Assembly (NCBI GenBank): GCA_965220955.1
Contig: CBDCRK010000013.1
Span: forward strand, 1-64,000
Length of the DNA stretch: 64,000 bases
From: CBDCRK01 sp965220955
GTDB lineage: Bacteria; Desulfobacterota; Binatia; Bin18; CBDCRK01
Reading direction: 5' to 3'
Part shown: one piece after another, positions 26,086-34,602 of the stretch
Numbering within the stretch: the first letter of the stretch is position 1
Layout of the letters: every line of letters starts with the position of its first letter
Program-made: the position numbers and the translations under genes
Notes under the pieces: generated by a model
The model's input: the letters and a program-made list of their open reading frames with translations, nothing else
Told to the model about the DNA's origin: nothing
Database searches by the model: none

Positions 26086-26117
26086 AAAAAAACCCTCCTG
26101 GGACCGAGCCTGGAGGG
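26086..26117 (-). promoter_or_regulatory. panB leader hairpin, terminator-like, containing the Shine-Dalgarno sequence
   Basis: On the minus strand CCCTCC (26117-26112) pairs with GGAGGG (26098-26093), with an extra GG/CC pair inside, and is followed by TTTTTTT and then the panB ATG. It looks like an intrinsic terminator placed against the start codon, and its 3' arm AGGAGGG is the only visible ribosome binding site. Either transcription attenuation or masking of the site would control panBC. Confidence 0.6.
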
Positions 26118-26220
26118 CCTTATAGGTTCATGAGTCCAGGAGTTGCAGGCTGAGAAGTCTAAAAGTCTCTCTCTACCGACTCTTAGACTCTTGGACTATC
26201 GGACTCTTAGACTGCCTTTG
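26118..26220. other. spacer with short repeated words between panB hairpin and structured region
   Basis: GACTCTTAGACT occurs at 26178 and again at 26202 with GGACTATCG between, and similar AGTCT words precede it. The repeats are themselves nearly palindromic. No gene is present. From here to the CoA-transferase start, about 300 bp beyond, I see only the possible RNA and then that gene's upstream region. Confidence 0.45.
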
Positions 26221-26390
26221 CCCCGTCTCGGTCCTTGACCGGATCCAAGCGGTACGCGCGTTGGAAAAATGCTCTCTGAACCCTATAGCGGATGGGTCGG
26301 CAGTCTTACCTGTTACCGCCCTAGTCCCAAAGCCTTTTACTGACTTCTCCTATGATCGAGAAGATCTTTCCGCTTGCGCTGAGAGGTGTT
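26221..26390 (-). ncRNA. possible 6S-like structured RNA upstream of panB
   Basis: About 170 nt. Read on the minus strand, the ends pair (CCTCTC with GAGACGG, one bulge), then GCAAGCGG near the 5' end pairs with CCGCTT near the 3' end. The 3' strand holds a small hairpin CGGTC-AAG-GACCG. The size, the long closed rod shape and the GCAAGCGG near the 5' end recall 6S RNA. It could equally be the upper part of a long panB leader. The strand is inferred and confidence is low. Confidence 0.3.
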
Positions 26391-26518
26391 TCTGAACCCC
26401 TCTTCCTTTAGGGTGCCTCTGATAGCACAATTTCATTTGTCTTGTCTAGAGCCTAGCTTGACTACTTTCTTTTTGGGCAGTAAAGTCCCCCAGATACTTG
26501 GGCAAAGGAGAAAAAACC

Positions 26519-27793
26519 ATGGCACAGGAAGGGTTTTGCAGCGAACTATTGGCTGGCTACCGCATGCTCGACTTGACCGACGAGAAGGGACTGCTTTGTG
26601 GCAAGGTATTCGCCGATCTGGGTGCTGAGGTGATCAAGGTTGAACGACCAGGTGGTGATTCTGCCCGCAATATCCCTCCCTTCTACAAGGATGAGGCCCA
26701 CCCGGAGAAGAGCCTCTTCTGGTATGCCTATAACACTGGCAAAAAAGGTATTACCTTGGACCTAACAACGGCTGACGGCCGTGAGATATTCTGCGACCTT
26801 GTCAAAATCTCTGATTTTGTAGTTGAGTCGTTTCCGGTGGGTTATTTGGAGGGGCTGGGGCTTGGTTATGAGGCCCTGAGCCGTCTCAATCCCCGTATTA
26901 TCCTTACTTCTGTTACCCCCTTTGGCGATGCTGGCCCCGGTCGTGACTACCGGGCAGACGACCTAGTCCTCTGGGCCTTGGGTGGGATGATGTCGCTCAT
27001 GGGCGAAAAGGACCGCCCGCCTGTACGCATGAACTTGCTGCAGAGCTATTTCCACGCGGGTGTGGAAGCCGCAGTAGGCTCGCTTGCTGCCCACTACCCC
27101 AGGGAGATCACTGGCGAAGGGCAGCATGTGGTAGTGAATATGCAGGCATGTGTTGTGTGGACACTTATGAACGAGCAGGCGTTCCCCATTCTGCACGGGA
27201 GCTCGGTGGAGCGCAACGGCGTGTTTGTAGGCTCCGCGGGAATGCGCCAGCGCACCGTTTTTCCTTGTAAAGATGGCTACATCACAATCCTGCTGGCAGG
27301 AGGCCCTCTGGCTTTCTCGTTAAAAGCTTTTGTTAACTGGATGGACGAGAAAGGTATGGCACCGGACTTTATGCGGGAGAAAGACTGGAGTACCTGGGGA
27401 CCGGCAACGTTTATGAACGAACAGGGGGAAAAGGTACAACAGGAGATTGATGCTATTGAAGATGCGGTCACCCGTTTTCTTATGACTATGACCAAGGCAG
27501 AGATCTATGAGGGAGCACTCCAAAGGCGCATTTTGCTTGCCCCAGTAGCTACTGCTGATGATATTGTCGCTAGCCCGCAGCTCGCTGCTCGTGAGTATTT
27601 TGTTCCTATTGAACATGGAGACCTGGGGGAGACAATCCTCTATCCTGGTCCTTTTGCTAAGCTCAGCCTGACACCACTCAAAGTCGCTGGCCGCGCACCT
27701 AAGATTGGCGAACATAATCTCGATATCTACTGCCAGCTTCTGGGACACAGCAGAGAAAAGGTGGGTCTGTTAAAGGGAATAGGAGCGATCTAA
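26519..27793 (+). CDS. class III CoA-transferase, CaiB/BaiF family
   Basis: 424 residues. MLDLTDEKGLLCGKVFADLGAEVIKVERPGGD is the family N-terminus, followed by NTGKKGITLDL, LVKISDFVVESFPVGYLEGLG, PRIILTSVTPFGDAGP and a C-terminal APVATADDIVASPQLAAREYF and IGEHN. These enzymes move CoA between carboxylic acids through the conserved Asp found after the SFPVG block. The start MAQEGF is chosen because AAAGGAG lies just upstream; an earlier in-frame ATG would overlap that site. A second CoA-transferase follows after 14 bp, so the two probably form an operon and perhaps a heteromeric enzyme. Confidence 0.93.
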   Translation: MAQEGFCSELLAGYRMLDLTDEKGLLCGKVFADLGAEVIKVERPGGDSARNIPPFYKDEAHPEKSLFWYAYNTGKKGITLDLTTADGREIFCDLVKISDFVVESFPVGYLEGLGLGYEALSRLNPRIILTSVTPFGDAGPGRDYRADDLVLWALGGMMSLMGEKDRPPVRMNLLQSYFHAGVEAAVGSLAAHYPREITGEGQHVVVNMQACVVWTLMNEQAFPILHGSSVERNGVFVGSAGMRQRTVFPCKDGYITILLAGGPLAFSLKAFVNWMDEKGMAPDFMREKDWSTWGPATFMNEQGEKVQQEIDAIEDAVTRFLMTMTKAEIYEGALQRRILLAPVATADDIVASPQLAAREYFVPIEHGDLGETILYPGPFAKLSLTPLKVAGRAPKIGEHNLDIYCQLLGHSREKVGLLKGIGAI

Positions 27794-27807
27794 AGGAGGA
27801 GAGAAGG

Positions 27808-29025
27808 ATGAATCGCAAATACGCATTTGAAGGCATTAAAGTGGCAGACTTCTCGTGGGTTGGTGTAGGTCCCATAACCGTCAAATATCTGGCCGACCAT
27901 GGAGCGACGGTGGTACGCGTCGAGTCGCATGTGCGGCCCGACGTTCTGCGCCTTGCTCCGCCCTGGCGAGACGGTCAGCCGGGCCTTGATCGTAGCCAGT
28001 TCTTTGCCAGCTTAAACACCAGCAAATACGGCATTACCCTTGACCTGGGGAAACCCCAGGCCCAAGAGATTGCCAAAAAGCTTGTGGCTTGGGCCGATGT
28101 AGCGGTAGAGAGCTTTACCCCTAAGGCAATGCGCAACTGGGGCCTGGACTACAATAACCTATGCAAAGTTAACCCCAATCTCATTATGCTTTCCACTTGC
28201 CAGCAGGGACAGACCGGCCCACACGCGCTTTACCCCGGCTTTGGTCAGCTCATGGCTTCCCTCTCCGGGTTCTATCACATTTCCGGTTGGTCCGACCGAG
28301 ATCCGGCACCACCTTATGGGGCGTACACTGACTTTATTGCTCCTCGCTTTGCTGCCTGTGCACTGATGGCGGCCATCGATTATCGCCGGCGAACCGGGAA
28401 AGGACAGTATATTGATATGGCACAGTACGAGGCCTCCTTGCACTTCCTTACTCCGGCGCTTCTTGACTTTCGAGTCAACGGCCGCGTCCTTGGTCGTGAG
28501 GGTAACCGTTCTTTTCGCTCCGCGCCGCACGGGGCGTACCGTTGCCAGGGAGAAAATCGTTGGCTGGTTATTTCTGTTTCCACCGATGAAGAATGGCAGG
28601 CGTTCTGCCAGGTAAGCGGCACCCCGGAGTGGACCCGTGATGCCCGTTTTGCCACACAACTTGAGCGCCTGAATCATGCCGAGGAACTCGATCATCTAGT
28701 GGAGGGCTGGACAGTACAGCAGGAAGCTGAGGAGGCCATGGAGAAACTCCAGAAAGCCGGTGTGTCTGCCGGCGTGGTGCAGAACTGTCTTGACCTACAC
28801 CAGGATTCACGTTTGGCAGCATGGGATTTCTTCCACTACCTGGAGCACAAGGAGATGGGCCCTGCTCCCTATGAGGGGCTCCAGTTTCGCCTGAGCAAAA
28901 CTCCTGGCGAGCTGCGCTCTGCTGCGCCGGTGATGGGCCAGCACAATGAGTACGTGTTTAAGGAAATCCTGGGAATGGGAGAAGAGGAGATCAACAAGTT
29001 GACCGAGGAAAAGGTGATTTATTAA
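27808..29025 (+). CDS. class III CoA-transferase, CaiB/BaiF family
   Basis: 405 residues, preceded by AAAGGAGGAGAGAAGG. VADFSWVGVGPITVKYLADHGATVVRVESH, LNTSKYGITLDLGKPQAQEI, WADVAVESFTPKAMRNWGLD, LIMLSTCQQGQTGPHA and RRRTGKGQYIDMAQYEASL are family blocks, and the C-terminus has the AAPVMGQHNEYVFKEILG-type end. It is not a close duplicate of the preceding gene. Tandem unequal CoA-transferase pairs often encode one heterodimeric enzyme for an aromatic or branched acid; the substrate here cannot be read from the sequence. Confidence 0.93.
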   Translation: MNRKYAFEGIKVADFSWVGVGPITVKYLADHGATVVRVESHVRPDVLRLAPPWRDGQPGLDRSQFFASLNTSKYGITLDLGKPQAQEIAKKLVAWADVAVESFTPKAMRNWGLDYNNLCKVNPNLIMLSTCQQGQTGPHALYPGFGQLMASLSGFYHISGWSDRDPAPPYGAYTDFIAPRFAACALMAAIDYRRRTGKGQYIDMAQYEASLHFLTPALLDFRVNGRVLGREGNRSFRSAPHGAYRCQGENRWLVISVSTDEEWQAFCQVSGTPEWTRDARFATQLERLNHAEELDHLVEGWTVQQEAEEAMEKLQKAGVSAGVVQNCLDLHQDSRLAAWDFFHYLEHKEMGPAPYEGLQFRLSKTPGELRSAAPVMGQHNEYVFKEILGMGEEEINKLTEEKVIY

Positions 29026-29125
29026 AGACAGAGGAATCGAGTAGCTGATCCTTGGTGAAGTTTGCAAATTAGAACACAAAGCAGAAAAAGGTAGCAAAAC
29101 ACTAAACCATAAGGTCTCTAGAGAC

Positions 29126-29446
29126 TTGGGTCAAGAGATTTTGGTATGGCGGATTTTCGCAGGCAATTGGCGATATCGTTTGGCCAAAAAAATTGGAGAG
29201 CTGTTTGTTGAAAAACGAGTTTTGTCGACTCTTGAGGAGACAGTCAAAAGGTTTTGGGACGAAACACTGACAGCCTTTCAAAAGGCTGCGGACAGCCTTG
29301 ATGAACAGTACAGGAATCACATTGAGGAGATGAAAACCGCCTTCGGAGGCCCGCAAGAAAACCTTCAAGTTCTCGAACGTAGGCTCAAACGATACGAGGA
29401 GCGGAAAAGTTTTTTCGCCGCTATTCCCTGGCGATTAAGGATGTAA
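29126..29446 (+). pseudogene. C-terminal fragment resembling a dynamin-like GTPase stalk
   Basis: 106 codons, entirely helical and charged: KKIGELFVEKRVLSTLEETV, FWDETLTAFQKAADSLDEQY and LQVLERRLKRYEERKSFFAA. This looks like the distal stalk end of bacterial dynamin-family GTPases, with no P-loop. There is no ATG and no ribosome binding site; the TTG used is only the first possible start. Most likely the tail of a lost larger gene, although a short stand-alone helical protein cannot be excluded. A glycine-zipper gene follows. Confidence 0.4.
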
Positions 29447-29508
29447 AGGAAGTAGAGAAGGTCAATTTCAGCGAATGAATAATATACAATTTCAGGAGGG
29501 AGGCAAAA

Positions 29509-29721
29509 ATGGCACGAACACACGATGCGGAAATAATATGCACGACCGGGGGAACTGTTGCCGGGGCAGTTCTAGGGGCCAAGATGGCGGCCGGTATGGG
29601 TTTGGCTATGGGGCCTGCCGGGGCCATAGCTGCTGCCCCGGTTGGTGCGGTCATCGGCGGAATAATTGGTTTTCTTGGCGGAAACAACCTTGGGCATCGA
29701 ATAGACGTAAAGAGAGGCTAG
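29509..29721 (+). CDS. small glycine-zipper membrane protein
   Basis: 70 residues, with CAGGAGGGAGG just before the ATG. After a short N-terminus, residues about 14-58 are Gly/Ala-rich with GxxxG spacing (GGTVAGAVLGAKMAAGMGLA, GPAGAIAAAPVGAVIGGIIG), a glycine-zipper pair of membrane helices, and a short charged tail follows. Such proteins insert into membranes and are frequently partners of dynamin-like or stress proteins. Here it follows a dynamin-like fragment, which may or may not be meaningful. Confidence 0.6.
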   Translation: MARTHDAEIICTTGGTVAGAVLGAKMAAGMGLAMGPAGAIAAAPVGAVIGGIIGFLGGNNLGHRIDVKRG

Positions 29722-29817
29722 ATCATGGGTGAAAGGGTGTCCGTAGACAGGCCCAGTTCGGCTAGAATTGTGTCCGTCTGCTCGCCTAGTAGCAGCGCTG
29801 ACGCAGGAGTAATGATC

Positions 29818-30507
29818 TCATAGCTGAGGCGGGAGAGCGTAGGCTTCTTTTATCTCCTGTGCCGCTTCAGCCGCGGATGCAAACGCTCTTTCTGCCCGTT
29901 CAACCAAGTCTTTGGGCCACCCTATATTATTTGAGTCCCAGGCGAGAAATTGGGCAATGTTGAGGCAATCAATAGTCATTTCCGGAAGCCCATTCAGTAT
30001 GAGGGATAAGCTGCATGGAGTGAAATGAACAAACTGGTTTCGGAGCCGGTTGAGGTCCTCGATCGATTTTCCTTGAGTTCCTTCAGGCGTAAACTTTTTG
30101 CTGGTCACATAAAAAAGAATGGTGTCGCTCTTGATCTTCTCATACAGATTGAGAAAGTTGTCCATTTCCAAATCCGCCGGAAGTGGTGCACGGCTTTCGT
30201 AAGCGTCCAGCCATCGTTTTGCGTCCTTTGGTTTCAGCACTCTGAGGCCATTACTGCCTTCAAGCGCTAAGACCATCATGCCCTGTAAGGCGCTATGCAG
30301 TGCCAGGATAACCCATTTCCAGCGATACGAGTCCGTTCGGGTGCGTGCAAGCTCGTCGGTAGCCATTTCGAGTGCGGAGATAGTCTCCACAAACGTACCT
30401 GTACGAAGAAAGTCAGGATCGGAAACCCACTCTCCAGCTTCCAGTTCTTTAGCCAACTGTCGTTCTTCTTCGTCTAGCGGCTCTTCGTGGATATGTTCGT
30501 TGGGCAT
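29818..30507 (-). CDS. HEPN-like domain protein
   Basis: 229 residues, mostly helical. The N-terminus is very acidic (EEPLDEEERQLAKELEAGEW). SYRWKWVILALHSALQGMMVLAL looks like the first long helix of a HEPN bundle, and DLNRLRNQFVHFTPCSLSL carries R-x4-H (R-N-Q-F-V-H), the catalytic motif of HEPN RNases. HEPN proteins are commonly toxins or abortive-infection effectors. No MNT-type antitoxin gene is adjacent, so this could be a solitary HEPN of another role. The assignment is by motif only. Confidence 0.5.
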   Translation of the reverse strand: MPNEHIHEEPLDEEERQLAKELEAGEWVSDPDFLRTGTFVETISALEMATDELARTRTDSYRWKWVILALHSALQGMMVLALEGSNGLRVLKPKDAKRWLDAYESRAPLPADLEMDNFLNLYEKIKSDTILFYVTSKKFTPEGTQGKSIEDLNRLRNQFVHFTPCSLSLILNGLPEMTIDCLNIAQFLAWDSNNIGWPKDLVERAERAFASAAEAAQEIKEAYALPPQL

Positions 30508-30772
30508 GGCTAGTCCTCACCTTGTCGAAGGTATTTTTTCGTCATATCGCTGTTTGGATAGCAGGACGAAGCCCTTTTGTCTTACCGTGCTCCCACAGAG
30601 AATTAAAATCAAGCTCTCTTCTGTTTACTCTTCAATCAGAAGAGAACAGGCTCTAGATAGCTCCCCCTTTTTCTAGGCTTCTCAATGCTAGGCGCTTTTG
30701 CTAGAGTGCCCCCAGGCAGGAACGAATTTCTTGTTTCCCTCTATGTGGGGACGAGACCATTAGGAGAAAAAA

Positions 30773-31705
30773 ATGGGTGGTATCAAAATTGGTATTGGTT
30801 TTGGCCTGTGGCAGTTCGGTATGCCGAGCCCGGACACGATTTGTTCATATGCAGAGCGAGCTGAAGATCTGGGTATTGACTCGATCTGGCTCTCTGATCA
30901 CATTGTCTCCCGCCAGCCGAGTCTGGATATCTCATGCGTTATGGCAATGTTTGCTGCCCGTACCAAGCATATTAAGATGGGGCCAAGTGTTTTAACCCTT
31001 CCGGCCCGTGACCCGGTACAGGTGGCTAAAACTTATGCTACTCTTGACTATATTACCGGTGGGTGTGGACGGGTAATTATGGCAGTGGGTTTAGGCGGCG
31101 ACCCACGGGACTGCCTGGCCTGCGGGATCCCTCGTCAAGAGCGGGCCGCACGGATGGAGGAGGGGGTAGAGGTTCTGCGCAAGCTCTGGGCCGGGCCGCA
31201 TGTGACCCATCAGGGACGCTTCTATCAGTTTGAAGATGTCACCATTGAGCCGCGACCGGCTAAGGGATCGCTCGACATTTGGATCGGCGGCAATAGCGAC
31301 ATGGCACTAAAGCGTACTGCCAAATACGGGAATGGCTGGTTCCCCTCCTTTGTCACTCCGGAAGAGTTCAAGACCAGCATGGAAAAGCTCTGTGCCTATG
31401 GAACCCAGTATGGTCGCGAGATTGACCCTCGTGAGGCGGGTGTGCTTATCTTAACCTACCTGAGTCGCAACCGCGCTCGGACCCAGGAGGTCGCACAGAA
31501 GTTTTTCCAGAGCTTTCCCCTACCGCTCGAATCCCTGCCGGCCCGTTGTGCCATTGGTACTCCGGAAGAGTGTGTGGAGAAGATCCAGGCGTATGTGGAG
31601 GCCGGATGTACCAAATACGTGCTTTTCCCGCTAGCTTCCTCGGAAGACCTGATAGAGCAGGTTGAGTTGTATGGGAAGGAGATATTGCCGCATGTTATGA
31701 ATTAG
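30773..31705 (+). CDS. LLM class flavin/F420-dependent oxidoreductase
   Basis: 310-residue TIM-barrel enzyme of the luciferase-like monooxygenase superfamily. It shows AERAEDLGIDSIWLSDHIVS, TKHIKMGPSVLTLPARDPVQVAKTYATLD, RVIMAVGLGGDP, RMEEGVEVLRKLWAG, and IWIGGNSDMALKRTAKYGNGW with EEC near the C-terminus. AGGAG lies just before the ATG. The C-terminal PEECVEKIQAYVEAGCTKYVL is typical of F420-type members. Its substrate is unknown. It is followed at 8 bp by a nitroreductase, so the pair forms a small redox operon. Confidence 0.9.
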   Translation: MGGIKIGIGFGLWQFGMPSPDTICSYAERAEDLGIDSIWLSDHIVSRQPSLDISCVMAMFAARTKHIKMGPSVLTLPARDPVQVAKTYATLDYITGGCGRVIMAVGLGGDPRDCLACGIPRQERAARMEEGVEVLRKLWAGPHVTHQGRFYQFEDVTIEPRPAKGSLDIWIGGNSDMALKRTAKYGNGWFPSFVTPEEFKTSMEKLCAYGTQYGREIDPREAGVLILTYLSRNRARTQEVAQKFFQSFPLPLESLPARCAIGTPEECVEKIQAYVEAGCTKYVLFPLASSEDLIEQVELYGKEILPHVMN

Positions 31706-31713
31706 AGGCAGCC

Positions 31714-32220
31714 ATGGACGTTTTTGAGTGTATAAAAACCCGTCCAGCGGTGCGAAGCTTTCGGCCTGACTCCATCCCGCCGGAGATTATCAAGAAGATA
31801 CTTCAGGCTGGGCAGCAGGCGCATAGCCAGCGCAATCGCCAGCCTTGGCATTTTATTGCTATAGAAAACAAAGAGAGGCTTACACAGCTGGGTGCCCTTG
31901 CTTCTTCGGGTCCTTATCTTGCCAATGCCCCGTTTGCTGTTGCCGTGGTCATGGAAGGCTCAAGGATGCCTCAACTCGATAGCACCAGAGCAGTAGAGTG
32001 TATGATGCTGGCTGCCTGGGGAGAAGGGATTGGCAGCTGCTGGGTACACCTGATTGATCGGCCCAAGGTGAAGGAGCTGCTTGGTATTCCTGAAGCGGCA
32101 GAACTAGTCACCCTTATCCCCTTTGGTTATCCCAGCGAAGAGGAGAAGGCCAAAAAGAAAGTCCGCAAACGGCTAAGTCGGGTTGCGCATAGGGAGCGGT
32201 TTGGACAGCCATTTGTATAA
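31714..32220 (+). CDS. nitroreductase family FMN protein
   Basis: 168 residues. MDVFECIKTRPAVRSFRPDSIPPEIIKKILQAG is the typical N-terminal FMN-binding segment (RPAVRSF), followed by SQRNRQPWHFIAIENKERL, VECMMLAAWGEGIGSCWVHL and LVTLIPFGYPSEEEKAKKKV. These dimeric enzymes reduce nitro groups, quinones or related substrates with NAD(P)H. The gene is intact and starts 8 bp after the LLM oxidoreductase, indicating co-transcription. Confidence 0.93.
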   Translation: MDVFECIKTRPAVRSFRPDSIPPEIIKKILQAGQQAHSQRNRQPWHFIAIENKERLTQLGALASSGPYLANAPFAVAVVMEGSRMPQLDSTRAVECMMLAAWGEGIGSCWVHLIDRPKVKELLGIPEAAELVTLIPFGYPSEEEKAKKKVRKRLSRVAHRERFGQPFV

Positions 32221-32307
32221 GATCCTAACCCCGCAGAGTTAATGCCATCTTATTCCGATCTTTCCTTAGGGGGAAAAGGAGTAGGCATATACTGCTGAGG
32301 AACAGGC

Positions 32308-33912
32308 ATGGAGCGACTGCTAACAAAAATCCGTACCAGCGACTCAACATTCCAAGCCAACAAGCAACACATGGAAGCAATGGTGGCCAGGCAAAAAGAG
32401 GAGGTTGCCAGGATCAGGCTTGGCGGCCCGGAAGAATCCCGTCAGCGTCATAAGGACCGGGGCAAGCTCCTGGCTAGAGAGAGAATTGAAGGGCTCCTTG
32501 ATCCTCATACCCCCTTTCTCGAGCTCTCCCCTCTGGCAGCCTATGGTATGTACGATGACCCCCCCTCCGCGGGTATTGCCACGGGTATTGGCATAATCCA
32601 TGGCCGCGAGGCCATCATTGTCTCTAACGATGCTACCGTCAAAGGGGGAACTTATTACCCTATGACGGTGAAGAAGCATCTGCGGGCACAAGAAATCGCC
32701 CAGGAGAATCGCCTGCCGTGTGTTTATCTTGTTGACTCGGGTGGAGCTAATCTCCCTTATCAGGCGGACATTTTTCCTGACCGCGATCACTTTGGTCGTA
32801 TCTTTTACAATGAGGCACGCCTCTCGGCTATGGGCATTCCCCAGATCTCAGTGGTAATGGGTTCGTGCACAGCAGGAGGGGCCTATGTACCGGCAATGGC
32901 AGACGAGAATATTATTGTGCAGGGGACTGGTACAATTTTTCTTGGTGGTCCTCCCTTAGTGAAGGCGGCTACCGGCGAGGATGTGAGTGCTGAGGATCTG
33001 GGTGGGGGGGATGTACATACACGCCTTTCCGGGGTCTCTGATCATCTAGCACTGAACGATGAGCATGCCCTTGAGATCTGCCGTTCGATCTTTGAGAATC
33101 TCCCTCGACCACAAAAGTTCCCTCTGGATCGAGAGGAACCGGAAGACCCATATTACGACCCAGCTGAACTCTATGGTGTTATTCCTCGGGATGTGCGCAC
33201 CCCCTATAATGTACACGAACTGATTGCTCGCCTTGTTGACAGCAGTCGCTTTCATGAGTTTAAGGCCCGCTATGGCACCACATTAGTTACCGGATTTGCC
33301 CGCATCCACGGTTATCTAGTTGGCATTATTGCCAACAACGGCGTGCTCTTCTCGGAGTCGGCACTCAAAGGCTCTCACTTCATTGAGCTCTGTTGTCAGA
33401 GGAAGATTCCCCTTATTTTCCTACAGAATATCACCGGCTTCATGGTGGGCAAAAAATATGAACAGGGGGGCATTACCAAGGACGGGGCCAAGATGGTGCA
33501 TGCGGTGGCCAATGCTCAGGTGCCTAAGTTTACGGTAATTATTGGAGCTTCGAACGGTGCGGGTAACTATGGTATGTGCGGCCGGGCTTACTCCCCCCGC
33601 CTCCTTTTCATGTGGATGAACTCCCGCATCTCGGTAATGGGTGGGGAACAGGCGGCCAATGTGCTTCTTACTGTCAAGCTTCAGCAGCTCCAAGCCAGGG
33701 GGCAAACTCTGACTTCGGAGGAGCAGACAGAGTTCATGGCACCTACACTGGCCAAATATGAGGAAGAGGGAAACCCTTATTACTCCACAGCTCGGCTCTG
33801 GGATGATGGTGTTCTTGATCCCCTTGAGACCCGAGACGTTCTCGCTCTGGGCATTGCTATGTCTCTAAACGCACCCATTCCAGATCCCGGGGTAGGTGTG
33901 TTTCGTATGTAG
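32308..33912 (+). CDS. acyl-CoA carboxylase carboxyltransferase, methylcrotonyl-CoA carboxylase beta type
   Basis: 534 residues, the normal length of MCC beta. It moves the carboxyl group from biotin to the acyl-CoA. Distinctive MCC blocks are KLLARERIEGLLDP, IVSNDATVKGGTYYPMTVKK, LVDSGGANLPYQADIFPDRD then HFGRIFYNEA, GSCTAGGAYVPAMADE, GTIFLGGPPLVKAATGE, and in the second half LFMWMNSRISVMGGEQAA. It belongs to leucine or isoprenoid breakdown. The biotin-carboxylase alpha subunit and the acyl-CoA dehydrogenase are not in this window, so the partner must be elsewhere. Confidence 0.93.
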   Translation: MERLLTKIRTSDSTFQANKQHMEAMVARQKEEVARIRLGGPEESRQRHKDRGKLLARERIEGLLDPHTPFLELSPLAAYGMYDDPPSAGIATGIGIIHGREAIIVSNDATVKGGTYYPMTVKKHLRAQEIAQENRLPCVYLVDSGGANLPYQADIFPDRDHFGRIFYNEARLSAMGIPQISVVMGSCTAGGAYVPAMADENIIVQGTGTIFLGGPPLVKAATGEDVSAEDLGGGDVHTRLSGVSDHLALNDEHALEICRSIFENLPRPQKFPLDREEPEDPYYDPAELYGVIPRDVRTPYNVHELIARLVDSSRFHEFKARYGTTLVTGFARIHGYLVGIIANNGVLFSESALKGSHFIELCCQRKIPLIFLQNITGFMVGKKYEQGGITKDGAKMVHAVANAQVPKFTVIIGASNGAGNYGMCGRAYSPRLLFMWMNSRISVMGGEQAANVLLTVKLQQLQARGQTLTSEEQTEFMAPTLAKYEEEGNPYYSTARLWDDGVLDPLETRDVLALGIAMSLNAPIPDPGVGVFRM

Positions 33913-33933
33913 AAGGGAAGGAATAAGCAACGA

Positions 33934-34602
33934 ATGAAGGAAAAGAGAGAAAAGGATATTAGCTTGCTTTCCAGCTCGTTTACCAAAGAGCCTGACCTTG
34001 AAGAAGAAGAGGTCTTTGCGCAGGAAGACGGCAGGGCAGCAGTGGAAATCGAGCAAGCTATTCGTCAGATCTTACAGTCCTTAGGGGAAGACCCGGATCG
34101 GGAGGGGCTCAAGCGAACCCCCTACCGGGTGGCTCGTGCTTATGAGTATCTCACCCGGGGGTATCATCAAGACCCAAAGAAAGTGCTTAACAATGCGCTC
34201 TTCGATGGGGAGGACTACCAGGAGATGGTTCTGGTGAGGGACATCGACTTTGGCTCGTTGTGTGATCATCATCTCCTTCCCTTCTTCGGCAAGGCTTACG
34301 TTGCTTATATTCCCAAGAAGCGGATTGTGGGTATCAGTAAGATTCCCCGCTTGGTCGAGGTCTACTCCCGGCGCTTACAGGTCCAGGAGAGGCTCACTAC
34401 CCAGATTGCCAATACCATGATGGAAGTGTTGGATCCCTACGGCGTTGGCGTGGTGCTTAAGGCCGAGCACCTGTGCATGCGCATGCGTGGGGTAGAAAAA
34501 CAAAATTCCCTGGTGGTTACCAGCGACATGCTTGGGGTTTTCCGCTCGCAACAGAAGACCCGCGAAGAATTTATAACCTTGGTGAATGACGGACAGCGCT
34601 AA
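33934..34602 (+). CDS. folE: GTP cyclohydrolase I
   Basis: 222 residues. FolE converts GTP to dihydroneopterin triphosphate, the first step of folate synthesis. A charged, poorly conserved N-terminal extension of about 45 residues precedes the domain. Signature blocks are GEDPDREGLKRTPYRVARAY, DIDFGSLCDHHLLPFFGKAY (zinc Cys and His), RIVGISKIPRLVEVYSRRLQ, ERLTTQIANTMME and VVLKAEHLCMRMRGVEK (second zinc Cys). It is 21 bp after the carboxyltransferase gene and overlaps the next frame by 17 bp, so it is part of a run of plus-strand genes. Confidence 0.96.
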   Translation: MKEKREKDISLLSSSFTKEPDLEEEEVFAQEDGRAAVEIEQAIRQILQSLGEDPDREGLKRTPYRVARAYEYLTRGYHQDPKKVLNNALFDGEDYQEMVLVRDIDFGSLCDHHLLPFFGKAYVAYIPKKRIVGISKIPRLVEVYSRRLQVQERLTTQIANTMMEVLDPYGVGVVLKAEHLCMRMRGVEKQNSLVVTSDMLGVFRSQQKTREEFITLVNDGQR

